From: a virus
Length of the DNA: 64,000 bases
Reading direction: 5' to 3' (one strand)
Virus record (IMG/VR): IMGVR_UViG_3300031857_000028
Span: 1-64,000 of that record
Positions 23,687 to 31,652 of this stretch are shown in pieces (position 1 is the stretch's first letter; every line of letters starts with the position of its first letter). A model generated the notes under the pieces. The model had not been told where the DNA came from. It saw only the letters and a list, made by a program, of their open reading frames with translations, and searched no databases. Made by a program: the position numbers and the translations under genes.

Positions 23687-25537
23687 TTAAATAACCTCAC
23701 ATCCTCCAGCACCACATGCAACTTCACCGGCAAGGTTTGTTACGTCTTCCAATTCAACCACTTGCGTTAAATCAATCATATGTAAGTGTGTTAGAAGCTC
23801 TTCATACTTTTCCTTCGTGATGTCTTCAAATGGGGCCTGCACATAGCTATGGTCAGAGAACGGTAACACACTGAGTGCCGTGAAGTTTTCCTTATTGGTC
23901 CACATCCATTCTCCAACTTCTTCCCACTCCCCATCCTTGATGGACACGGTGACCGAAACATTATTCTTGTTCTCACCCTTACGATGGCCCGTCTTCACCC
24001 AATCCTTCCAAACCTTACTTACTCTACCAAGTAAATCAAGTGCCGTTTCTTGACGGGTAACTGCTCCTTCTGGAGCACGTTGTGGGATACCGATAACGGC
24101 TTGAATGTTCGGCTTGAAGTAATCGTCTTCCAAGAGTTCTGGGTGGTTGAACAACAAGTACGAGTAAATACTTTCATTCTTACCGACACGAATACGACGG
24201 ATGTAATACTCGTTATGCCAAGCATGAATTCCAGAGGAAGTCCCAAGTACCAGCGAAGAGGTACCTTCGGGCTTGACCGTAGTAGTACGGGCAGCTTTCT
24301 TGATGCCAAGTAATTCCGCTACTCTTTCGTTCTCCGCCTTCACTAGATTTGCTGCTTCCTTCATATCCAGCTTTAGTACCGCACCAGAGGCAATACCGGT
24401 CATAGATACGCCAATCAGTGCTTCGCGTTCGGTAGTCTTTTTCCATATATCTCTCAAATAGTGGAAGTTCGTATAACTTGCTTGAAGGGTACCAATAAAG
24501 GCGGCTGCCCGTGCACGGGCATTCAGGTCATCTTGGTCTACCACACTTCCTGCATCAATGGTAGTAAGATTACAGAACTGAAAGGGACGGAGAGAAATTT
24601 CCGCACACGGGTTCAGCCCCCAACTTGCATCGTTCGTGAAGAAAAAGCCCGGTTCACCAGAACCACTCAATTCAATCTTTTTCCAGAGTTCCAAGAATGT
24701 TTCCTTTTCAATCTTGTGACGAACGATAACAGCACTGTTATTAGCACGAGCGCGTTGTGGATTATTCTCCCACCAATTACCGAACTTACATGTGAGCATG
24801 TCATCATCGTCCAAGTCAAACAAAGAGATCATAGCGGAACGACGAATACCACCAGAGAGTACTGCATCAGCAATGTAGCAAAGAATATCATGCACTTCAA
24901 TCGTACTAAGTTGTTCACCGTTCTGTTTACGATCAAAAATCTTTTGGATATTGTGAAGTGCATCCTTCAACGGTTCTGGACCAGGCGCCTTCCCACCCGA
25001 CGTAAGAAGTAATGCACCCTTCTGACGAATGTCACGGAAGTCAAATAATGGAAGAGGCTTGCCCTTTAAATACGAAGCTACCAATACCTTGACTGCATCT
25101 GCCCATCCTTCAATACTATCACCAACGAGATAGCGACGAGTCTTGGATGGCTTCGTAATCTCTGGTAACTTTTCAACGTGCTGTCTCTGTACTGAATACC
25201 CTACACCTGTACCAGACAACAATAAAAACATGACTTCACTAAAGGCATCTGGATGGTCTATAGGAAGAAAGCAACAATTATACAATCGTGCATTATTAAT
25301 TTCAATTGGTTTACCAGCAAACTGCAACGAGCGCATACTGGGGAGAATCTTCTTCTCGTAGACAAATGTATATGCGTCTTCGATTTCTGCACTCAAGTGC
25401 GGAAACTTCTGTAGGTGCATATTTTTGTTACGGGTCACCAATTCTTCCCATGTTTCTCTGCGTTGTAGTTCTGGTATGTACTTCGCATATTTCATAAATG
25501 TCGTAATTTCCGACAATAGCTTTGATTCTAACAACAT
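23687..25537 (-). CDS. nrdJ: Ribonucleotide reductase, class II (cobalamin-dependent) type
   Basis: This 616-residue enzyme reduces ribonucleotides to deoxyribonucleotides. Recognised features are NARLYNCCFLP (first redox Cys), LLLSGTGVGYSV, GLNPCAEISLRPFQFCNLT (radical Cys and conserved Glu), RTTTVKPEGTSSLVLG and the C-terminal redox pair in ACGAGGCEVI. A single compact chain without the class I ATP cone, with no NrdB gene and no NrdG activase nearby, fits the monomeric adenosylcobalamin-dependent RTPR group. GGAGAAG precedes ATG 25537. It is followed by the TonB receptor and two thioredoxins. Confidence 0.9.
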   Translation of the reverse strand: MLLESKLLSEITTFMKYAKYIPELQRRETWEELVTRNKNMHLQKFPHLSAEIEDAYTFVYEKKILPSMRSLQFAGKPIEINNARLYNCCFLPIDHPDAFSEVMFLLLSGTGVGYSVQRQHVEKLPEITKPSKTRRYLVGDSIEGWADAVKVLVASYLKGKPLPLFDFRDIRQKGALLLTSGGKAPGPEPLKDALHNIQKIFDRKQNGEQLSTIEVHDILCYIADAVLSGGIRRSAMISLFDLDDDDMLTCKFGNWWENNPQRARANNSAVIVRHKIEKETFLELWKKIELSGSGEPGFFFTNDASWGLNPCAEISLRPFQFCNLTTIDAGSVVDQDDLNARARAAAFIGTLQASYTNFHYLRDIWKKTTEREALIGVSMTGIASGAVLKLDMKEAANLVKAENERVAELLGIKKAARTTTVKPEGTSSLVLGTSSGIHAWHNEYYIRRIRVGKNESIYSYLLFNHPELLEDDYFKPNIQAVIGIPQRAPEGAVTRQETALDLLGRVSKVWKDWVKTGHRKGENKNNVSVTVSIKDGEWEEVGEWMWTNKENFTALSVLPFSDHSYVQAPFEDITKEKYEELLTHLHMIDLTQVVELEDVTNLAGEVACGAGGCEVI

Positions 25538-25587
25538 CTATACTTCTCCAGATTAGTTAAGGTATGTAGGTTCATATAAGTAGTGGG

Positions 25588-26973
25588 TCACTCGTCAGAA
25601 AAATCGTCATGTAACTCTGAGAATTTCTTAGCCAGTGTCTTTTTTAGTAGGGTTTCACCGGACTGCATCTGCTTCTTCAACAGCATGCCCTTCGATGAAT
25701 TTTCGTCATAAATTTCAATTTTACCGATAGAAGTATTCATATACACCGGAAGTGTTACACCATCCGAACCAAATCGGTTCTTCATCACATGCGCTCGTCC
25801 AGTATGATTTGCCTTATCTTCCAGTTTACGTGACAATGAAATCACCAAGTCTGCATTCATAATCTTTTCATATGATGACGCAATCTTATCGGCTTCAATA
25901 ATATCATCTTGGATAGAACTACGTTGTGTCTGTGAGGCCGTCCAAATCGGTACACCCAATTCACCCGACATACCACGAATTTCTTTATAGATTTCTCCAA
26001 GTTCTTGGTGTCGTGCTTCCACTCTGTCGGCTGACCGCATCAAGTCCGCATAGTCAATAATTACCAAGTCGGGCTTCATCTTCGAAGCAGTCAAGTTATC
26101 CAAGTGGGCACGAATGGTGTGAACCGTGATGGCGCTTGCGGGATAGTATTTGATGATAATATCACCGGCAATACTATCAACCGTCAACCGTACACTGTCC
26201 GCATTATCGGGAATACTACTCGGTTCAATTCCCGTAAAAATGGTATCAAACCGTAGTCCCACATAATTCTCATTCAGTTCCAACGTATAATACACCACAC
26301 GTTTTCCGTTACGAGCAGCATTGGCACCAATCGTAGCAAGTGCCCAACTCTTACCAATACCAGAGGGAGCAGCAATAACACCCAATTCACCGGCAGCAAG
26401 TCCGCCACCAATCAACGTATCAATTGCATCCCATCCCGTAGCAACAGTATTTCTCGACTGTCCTGCCAATCGTAGTTCAATATCCTTTTTCCAATCATGT
26501 CCGATGTTTCGGGGCTGACCAGACTTCAACGCAGCATCTACGAGGGTTTTAATATCGGAATATCGTCCCATCTGTAGAAGGTCTACGGACCTCACGATTG
26601 CCGACTTCAATGCTTGATTCTTTGCGAAGTCTAAGAAACTATCTTTGACGTATTCAAGGTCATCATCGTTCTTTCTCTGAAAGGCCATTTTCAGTTGTTC
26701 TTTCACTGCAACCTTCAGAACGTCATCCTTCTGCTTGTCCAGTTCAATCTTGAACACTTCCAGTGTTGGAATTGCCTTATAATCTGTATAATAGTCAATA
26801 GTCTTTTCTACAATCCACTGACCAGCATCTGATTCAAAGAATTTCGGATTTAATACATCTAACGACTGCTGTAGAAACTCGGTAGAAGAAAAAAGATTTG
26901 CTAATACTTTAGCCTGAAAGGTTGGTCCGTATTTTGCTAGGTTATCTACGTTTGTATCAAATGTTGCTGTCAT
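25588..26973 (-). CDS. gp41: Replicative DNA helicase, DnaB / T4 gp41-like
   Basis: This 461-residue RecA-fold hexameric helicase unwinds DNA ahead of the fork. The C-terminal domain has Walker A APSGIGKSWALATIG (about 207-221), the YYTLELNENYVGLR motif, Walker B LVIIDYADLM and WTASQTQRSS. The N-terminal 150 residues form the helical primase-interaction region. The last part is polar and ends in acidic residues. Its ATG overlaps the end of the RNase H-like gene by 17 bases. A separate primase is not seen in the window. Confidence 0.92.
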   Translation of the reverse strand: MTATFDTNVDNLAKYGPTFQAKVLANLFSSTEFLQQSLDVLNPKFFESDAGQWIVEKTIDYYTDYKAIPTLEVFKIELDKQKDDVLKVAVKEQLKMAFQRKNDDDLEYVKDSFLDFAKNQALKSAIVRSVDLLQMGRYSDIKTLVDAALKSGQPRNIGHDWKKDIELRLAGQSRNTVATGWDAIDTLIGGGLAAGELGVIAAPSGIGKSWALATIGANAARNGKRVVYYTLELNENYVGLRFDTIFTGIEPSSIPDNADSVRLTVDSIAGDIIIKYYPASAITVHTIRAHLDNLTASKMKPDLVIIDYADLMRSADRVEARHQELGEIYKEIRGMSGELGVPIWTASQTQRSSIQDDIIEADKIASSYEKIMNADLVISLSRKLEDKANHTGRAHVMKNRFGSDGVTLPVYMNTSIGKIEIYDENSSKGMLLKKQMQSGETLLKKTLAKKFSELHDDFSDE

Positions 26974-28009
26974 GAGTAAATCTGTTTAGAGGAATAAAGT
27001 TTTGTGTAATCCACGAATCATAGTTCGGGAACGCACTTAGTAACTTAGAACGCATGAGTAGTTGTGTCAAGGTGTATTTCTGTAGTTCCACGGAACTGTC
27101 ACGGTACTTACCCGCCACTTTCATACGTGCATCTACTGACATTATTCCTTCGTGTAAGTTCATCAATACCAAATTACGTTCTACTACATCTTTATTATTT
27201 AGTATATTCTCAATCATTTTCGGAATTTTCTTCTGACCCGTATATTTTTGCTGTATCATGTCAAAAGAAATTTCCGTTGTTGGGTCGGCAATTTCAGGCA
27301 AATACTTTTTCAAAGTTACTTCACCAACGCCTTTCACGCCATCAATGTTGTCACTCTTATCTCCGTTTAATGCACGGAAGAAATGAAAATGTTTTGGATG
27401 AATACCATAATCTTCTAGAATAACCTGTTCATCAAAGGTCTTCTTTCGAACAGGATTATAAATCTTTACCGACTCTGATGCCAGTTGGAAGAAATCTTTA
27501 TCGGTAGAATAAATAATACTCTTACCACCGTCTGCAGTAATTAACTGCGTTAGGTACGCAATCACATCATCCGCTTCCACGTTATCTATAGCAGAAATCG
27601 TTACTGGAAGGCATTCTAGTATCTGCACCAGTTCGACCAACTGCCACTTCATGTTCTCCCGTTCTTGTTCGTCGGTCGTCATGTCGTAGGCACGATTCAA
27701 TCGTACGGCAGGTTTTCTGTTTGCCTTATACTGTGGGTAAATCTTTCTTCGACGCTGACTACCACCCTTCCCATCAAATACAATAATACAGCGGGTAGGT
27801 TTAAACGTTCGTATAGCAAGACCAAGACTTTTCAAAAAGCCTATCATGCCACCGATATGATTACCGTTATCGTCCATTGACGGTACTGCCGTATAACTTC
27901 TGATAAAGAGATTCATTGCATCGACCAACAGGACACGACTATTATAAGTCATGCCCTGTTCGTCGTTTTCAAACTTCATATTTTGAAAAACTTCGTTGAT
28001 GTTAACCAT
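26957..28009 (-). CDS. rnh: 5'-3' exonuclease / RNase H (T4 Rnh, FEN-like)
   Basis: This 350-residue FEN-superfamily nuclease removes RNA primers from Okazaki fragments. Catalytic acidic motifs: LLVDAMNLFIRSY (about 26-38), CIIVFDGKGGSQRRRKIYP, VEADDVIAYLTQL, YSTDKDFFQL and the helix-hairpin-helix region LNGDKSDNIDGVKGVGEVTL. The N-terminal 20 residues are an extension before the first strand. ATG 28009 overlaps the upstream small gene's stop by 8 bases. It is encoded with the helicase and UvsX, as expected of a replication operon. Confidence 0.93.
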   Translation of the reverse strand: MVNINEVFQNMKFENDEQGMTYNSRVLLVDAMNLFIRSYTAVPSMDDNGNHIGGMIGFLKSLGLAIRTFKPTRCIIVFDGKGGSQRRRKIYPQYKANRKPAVRLNRAYDMTTDEQERENMKWQLVELVQILECLPVTISAIDNVEADDVIAYLTQLITADGGKSIIYSTDKDFFQLASESVKIYNPVRKKTFDEQVILEDYGIHPKHFHFFRALNGDKSDNIDGVKGVGEVTLKKYLPEIADPTTEISFDMIQQKYTGQKKIPKMIENILNNKDVVERNLVLMNLHEGIMSVDARMKVAGKYRDSSVELQKYTLTQLLMRSKLLSAFPNYDSWITQNFIPLNRFTHDSNI

Positions 28010-28244
28010 TTAGTAATTGGCTAGTGGATGGTGGACATTCCCGCGTAGTCCATTTTCCGGTAACAGTTCCGGGATTAATTGTATAAGTGTGAGTAGTTTT
28101 CTGCGATGTATCATTACAATAACACTGCATCAAATTTCTACGAAAATGTAATTCAAACAACTTTATTTGTTCACTTGTTCCATATACACTCTCGTGTGAT
28201 TGCAATGCAATCTGCACCAATCTTTCCAGTTGTGTATTAATCAT
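28002..28244 (-). CDS. Hypothetical protein, 80 aa, between uvsX and rnh
   Basis: The frame is open to 28283, but ATG 28244 (MINTQLERLVQIALQ) overlaps the UvsX stop by 8 bases and is the likely start. The N-terminal half is helical (RLVQIALQSHESVYG), the middle contains two close Cys (QCYCND) and the C-terminal half is Thr/Ser/Pro-rich. No family is recognised. The conserved overlap on both sides suggests it is expressed with the recombination and replication genes. Confidence 0.6.
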   Translation of the reverse strand: MINTQLERLVQIALQSHESVYGTSEQIKLFELHFRRNLMQCYCNDTSQKTTHTYTINPGTVTGKWTTRECPPSTSQLLNG

Positions 28245-29373
28245 CGTCCGACGCCCCCATAATACTAATGGTATCAGGGTCAAATTCCGACTGATATTTC
28301 ATAATCAACGTATCACAGATTTGATTATATAGATATTCCTTACGTTCCTTATTCTCTTCCAAGAACTTGGCAAACTCCTTCGACTGAAACTTGGTTTCCT
28401 CACCAGTGGTCGGGTCAACGTAGGTATACCACGCACCTGCCTGCTTCACCAACTTGTTTTCTTTCATGATAGTCAACCAAGCACCCGTATCATCAATTCC
28501 ACGGTTAAAATAAATTTCAAACTCGGCCGTACGATGTGGCGGTCCCAAACGATTCTTTACAACATTTGCCTTGACCTTTACACCAATCACATCACCAGCA
28601 GAATTACTAATCTTACCAGTGGTTGCAAGTCGAAGTCGTGTCGAGGCGTGGAAAGCAATTGCCTTACCACCCGAAGTCGTCCACGGGTCAGAGAATGCCA
28701 TTGCATTCATCTTCTGACGGAGCTGATTCGTGAACACCAGTGCAATTCGTTCACGACCAAGAAGGCCCGTAATCTTACGCATTGCCTTACTAATAATGAT
28801 TGCCTTATCGGTGGCGTATCCATCCTTTCCGAAGTCTGCTTCCATTTCCTTCTTGGTAGAAGCAGCAGCAACGGAGTCTACTACAATCGTAACCAGTTTG
28901 TTCTTGTCCTTCCCAGTACGAACCTTTTCGATAATGGTGGTAATAGCATCAAAAATTTCTTCAACCGTCTGTAACTGGACATATACTAACTTAGTAATAT
29001 CGATACCCACCGCCTTGAAAAATTCTGCATTTACGGCGGTTTCAGTATCAATAAGTACCCCTACTCCACCCCTTGCTTGCGTATTTGCAATCAATTGTGC
29101 CCCCAATAGCGACTTGCCTGACCCCTCTAAACCAGTGAGTTCCGTGATACGTCCAACTGCAATACCCCCATGTGGGCGATTACTAATTGCTACGTCTAGG
29201 ATGGTTGCGCCGGTGGAAATAAAGTCTGTGAAATCGGTGGGAGTTTCTTCACGACCATCTAGAAAGAATGCAATCTGGTCGCTGTCCTTATTCATTTTAT
29301 TCAATGATTCTGCAATAAGTGATGCTAATTCATCACGATTTGGTTCATCAATAGTTTTCTTTTCTTTTGCCAT
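28237..29373 (-). CDS. uvsX: UvsX/RecA-type recombinase
   Basis: This 378-residue strand-exchange ATPase polymerises on single-stranded DNA to pair homologous DNA. Walker A is GLEGSGKS (81-88). Further motifs are GVLIDTETAVNAEFF, Walker B VTIVVDSVAAAS, FTNQLRQKMNAMAF (the L2-type region) and TTSGGKAIAFHAS. The C terminus is acidic (MGASDDD), as in many RecA proteins. AGGAAT precedes ATG 29373, and a sigma70-type promoter lies 60-70 bases upstream. It works with the gp32-like protein encoded next to it. Confidence 0.93.
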   Translation of the reverse strand: MAKEKKTIDEPNRDELASLIAESLNKMNKDSDQIAFFLDGREETPTDFTDFISTGATILDVAISNRPHGGIAVGRITELTGLEGSGKSLLGAQLIANTQARGGVGVLIDTETAVNAEFFKAVGIDITKLVYVQLQTVEEIFDAITTIIEKVRTGKDKNKLVTIVVDSVAAASTKKEMEADFGKDGYATDKAIIISKAMRKITGLLGRERIALVFTNQLRQKMNAMAFSDPWTTSGGKAIAFHASTRLRLATTGKISNSAGDVIGVKVKANVVKNRLGPPHRTAEFEIYFNRGIDDTGAWLTIMKENKLVKQAGAWYTYVDPTTGEETKFQSKEFAKFLEENKERKEYLYNQICDTLIMKYQSEFDPDTISIMGASDDD

Positions 29374-29390
29374 AGATTATTCCTATAAAT

Positions 29391-29422
29391 AATGTAAAGA
29401 CCCACTACAGTAATATAGTGGG
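29391..29422 (-). terminator. Hairpin terminator downstream of the gp32-like gene
   Basis: CCCACTA (29401-29407) and TAGTGGG (29416-29422) form a 7-bp stem with an 8-base loop. On the minus strand it is followed by TCTTTACATT. It would end gp32 transcripts. The loop contains the -10 box of the UvsX promoter. Confidence 0.6.
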
Positions 29423-29440
29423 CCTTTAGATTATAGTCAA
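29412..29440 (-). promoter_or_regulatory. Sigma70-type promoter for the UvsX operon
   Basis: Minus-strand TTGACT (29440-29435), 17-base spacer and TATATT (29417-29412). The -35 box lies just upstream of (and touches) the gp32 stop region. The -10 box lies in the loop of the terminator hairpin, so termination and initiation signals are interleaved. Confidence 0.6.
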
Positions 29441-29446
29441 GTGTGA

Positions 29447-30232
29447 TTAGTTAAATACTTCGTCAAATTCGTCAATCATATCCTTGACGGCGGTTGACTT
29501 CATCTCAACGGACTTTGTTGCGGTAGGCGAAGTAGTCTTTGTTTCTACTTCGGTATTAACGGCCACTGGCCCTGTGGGTGCGCTCGGGTCAAGGTACCGT
29601 TCAAGAGCGACCTTCATTTCCTCATACGAGGGTTCCTTGAAAATGGAACGAATGTCCGGCTGTTCACTGAGAAACTGCTGAATCTGAGCAGCGTCTGGGA
29701 CAAGTGGCGTCTGATTCGGCTTAGGACGAACCATCGTCTTTGCAAAGCTCGTGTCACTCTTTTCCTGTGGGATGTACTCCACCACAATATCACGACCGTT
29801 CTTTACATCGGTAATATCCCCGTAATCGGGGTCGGAGATGATGGAAAGAAGTTCCGTGTACACCGTCTTACCGAACGACATGAAACGAACGCCCTTAGAT
29901 TCCTCTCCACGTACGATGATAGGAACAAAGGTACGAAGCTTTGGACGGAAGGGACGGGACTGTGCCCAATCATCCTTCGTACCACCTGCGGCAAGTGCTT
30001 CGGCAAACTCCATGATAGGGTCACGGTTGCCGTTTGAGGTGGGGGAGAGATACGTCTTATTTCCGAGATAGTGGAAATACAATTCGATAAAGGGATTTTC
30101 CCGATTTTCCTTCCACGGAACGATACGAATGACGTGCTTACCTTCCGTGGGCTTCCACAGTGCCTCACTTGAAGAGGTCTGCTTGGTGAACTGATTCAGT
30201 TTAGCCTTGAGTGCTGCGATGTTTAGCGACAT
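29447..30232 (-). CDS. gp32: Single-stranded DNA-binding protein, T4 gp32-like
   Basis: This 261-residue protein has the gp32 layout: a short basic N terminus for cooperativity (LKAKLNQFTKQ), an OB-fold core (HVIRIVPWKENRENPFIELYF; RPFRPKLRTFVPIIV) and a Thr/Pro/Ser-rich linker to an acidic tail ending DEFDEVFN that would recruit replication partners. It has no Cys, so the zinc site of T4 gp32 is missing, as in several marine relatives. AAAGGAG precedes ATG 30232. Its own promoter lies at 30289-30317. Confidence 0.88.
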   Translation of the reverse strand: MSLNIAALKAKLNQFTKQTSSSEALWKPTEGKHVIRIVPWKENRENPFIELYFHYLGNKTYLSPTSNGNRDPIMEFAEALAAGGTKDDWAQSRPFRPKLRTFVPIIVRGEESKGVRFMSFGKTVYTELLSIISDPDYGDITDVKNGRDIVVEYIPQEKSDTSFAKTMVRPKPNQTPLVPDAAQIQQFLSEQPDIRSIFKEPSYEEMKVALERYLDPSAPTGPVAVNTEVETKTTSPTATKSVEMKSTAVKDMIDEFDEVFN

Positions 30233-30277
30233 AGTGTACTCCTTTTAGTGTTTAGAATGTTTAGTGAGTTTAAAACT

Positions 30278-30300
30278 CCCTATACTGTATAGTAATAGGG
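30278..30300 (-). other. Hairpin upstream of the gp32-like gene with promoter -10 in the loop
   Basis: CCCTAT (30278-30283) and ATAGGG (30295-30300) form a 6-bp stem, followed on the minus strand by AGTTTTAAAC. The T-run is weak, so termination of the upstream gene is uncertain. The layout copies the element before UvsX. Confidence 0.4.
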
Positions 30301-30317
30301 CCCTGCTTAAATGTCAA
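30289..30317 (-). promoter_or_regulatory. Sigma70-type promoter for the gp32-like gene
   Basis: Minus-strand TTGACA (30317-30312), 17-base spacer and TACTAT (30294-30289), 57 bases before ATG 30232. The long leader contains the hairpin side CCCTAT and could carry autoregulation, as known for T4 gene 32, though no such site is proven here. Confidence 0.6.
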
Positions 30318-30323
30318 GTGGTC

Positions 30324-30725
30324 TTATATAGTAATGATACTTGATAATTTTGTGTTTACGATTTTTAACTTTCCATACGCAGTTACTAATATCATATTTT
30401 TCAAATCATTCCAATCAATTCTAAATGATTTGTCTAATATACCATTATTTTTTTCTTCAATTAATCTATTGATTGCATTAATCGTGTAAATCGTATTCGT
30501 TTGCTTTTTACGATGGACGGATATAGTTGACAAAGGAGGAACCGCAGTCAACAAATCACGTTTTTCTACATTATATGTTAATACCAACTGAGTTTCATCG
30601 TTGATGTTTTCTAAGACATATATTTTATTAAAAGCCAAGGTGTACGTGTTTTGTATCTGTTGTATAATTTCGTTCAAATTATTCGTATTAACAAATGTAC
30701 ACAATAATTGAGTGGTAATTTCCAT
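30324..30725 (-). CDS. Conserved hypothetical protein, about 133 aa
   Basis: The frame can open at a TTG at 30731, but ATG 30725 (MEITTQLLCTF) is the likely start. The protein has an N-terminal helix, a central NTIYTINAINRLIEEKNNG segment and a C-terminal RIDWNDLKNMILV stretch. Proteins with this TINA-x-N-x-LI plus DW layout recur in T4-like phages of aquatic bacteria without assigned function. A late-type motif lies about 30 bases upstream, so it may be expressed late even though it sits between replication genes. Confidence 0.6.
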   Translation of the reverse strand: MEITTQLLCTFVNTNNLNEIIQQIQNTYTLAFNKIYVLENINDETQLVLTYNVEKRDLLTAVPPLSTISVHRKKQTNTIYTINAINRLIEEKNNGILDKSFRIDWNDLKNMILVTAYGKLKIVNTKLSSIITI

Positions 30726-30754
30726 CGGCAATATCCATTAAAAGTAAATCTCTT

Positions 30755-30763
30755 AATAAATAT
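30755..30763 (-). promoter_or_regulatory. Candidate late promoter
   Basis: On the minus strand ATATTTATT, 30-38 bases before ATG 30725. It is one of six matching sites with similar spacing. Confidence 0.35.
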
Positions 30764-30794
30764 TACCGACGTATGAAAAACCAATAATTAATTA

Positions 30795-31652
30795 CTAAGA
30801 AATTGCTCTACCTTTTAACGTTTCCCAATCACGTTCTGGACGGTCTACAATAACATTTCTATTCCATGCTGCACGTAAAAGTGGGGTCTGTACGTCTTTT
30901 GTTTTTGCATAGTTAATTAATGCCGAAATATCTTTCGGGAAACACGTGCCACCAAATCCTCGGTGGCCATCGGGACCTGGAACTTTCCAGTGACTCTTAC
31001 CCAAACGAGCATCCTGGACTAACAACGATTGTAGAGTTTCCCATTCAACTCCTGCGGCTGTTGCAATATCGTACAGTTCATTTGCAAACGACACCTTCAC
31101 TGCAAGAAATGTGTTTGCAGTGTACTTCAGTAGTTCAGCTGTAGTTGCTGTAGTGATTTGTACGAATCGTACAGAGTTAATTACCCGTACTTGATTCATT
31201 AATACTGCTTCAGCAATATCATGAGGTGTATTGTCAGACTTCCCCATGACAAGCACATCTTGATTTAAATAATCATCCAAATAGTTTGCTTCTGTCAAAA
31301 ATTCTGGATTGAATAGAATATAATGATTTGGATATCGTTCCTGTAACCGCTCGGTGGTACCAGGCGGAACTGTGGACTTAATGATAATTACCTTCTGCGA
31401 ATCCGTCATACAAAGGTCATGAACCACCCGTTCTACTATAGACGTATCACATTCACCAGAACTATTCATCGGTGTTGGTACTGCAACATAAATTAGATTT
31501 GCGTTCGTTAAAAACTCCTCAAACGAGGAGCATGTTGGATTTTTACTTACATCGACATCGAATGTGTGTACATGATGTCCTTTTAGTTGGTATGCATTTA
31601 AAACTGCGCCACCAACAAATCCTAATCCAATAATTCCAACTTCAAAGTTCAT
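30795..31652 (-). CDS. UDP-glucose/GDP-mannose dehydrogenase-like protein, short form
   Basis: This 285-residue NAD-dependent enzyme has a Rossmann motif GIIGLGFVGGAVLNAY, IYVAVPTPMN, KSTVPPGTT, NPEFLTEANYLDDYL, TTAELLKYTANTFLAVKVSF and the catalytic Cys in GFGGTCFPKD. Typical family members are 380-450 residues; here the C-terminal sugar-nucleotide-binding domain is almost entirely missing. The short form may still act on a different substrate. It could supply an oxidised sugar nucleotide for the glycosyltransferases in the window. Its ATG overlaps the PolA-like stop as ATGA. Confidence 0.85.
   Translation of the reverse strand: MNFEVGIIGLGFVGGAVLNAYQLKGHHVHTFDVDVSKNPTCSSFEEFLTNANLIYVAVPTPMNSSGECDTSIVERVVHDLCMTDSQKVIIIKSTVPPGTTERLQERYPNHYILFNPEFLTEANYLDDYLNQDVLVMGKSDNTPHDIAEAVLMNQVRVINSVRFVQITTATTAELLKYTANTFLAVKVSFANELYDIATAAGVEWETLQSLLVQDARLGKSHWKVPGPDGHRGFGGTCFPKDISALINYAKTKDVQTPLLRAAWNRNVIVDRPERDWETLKGRAIS

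Noticed and set aside
23676-23692. AGGTT/AACCT hairpin at the reductase stop as terminator
   Set aside because: The stem has only five pairs and no T-run; the receptor follows within 17 bases and is probably cotranscribed.
29384-29392. TATTTATA-like late motif before UvsX
   Set aside because: It lies only 11-18 bases before the start codon and overlaps the ribosome-site area; a convincing sigma70-type promoter is present instead.
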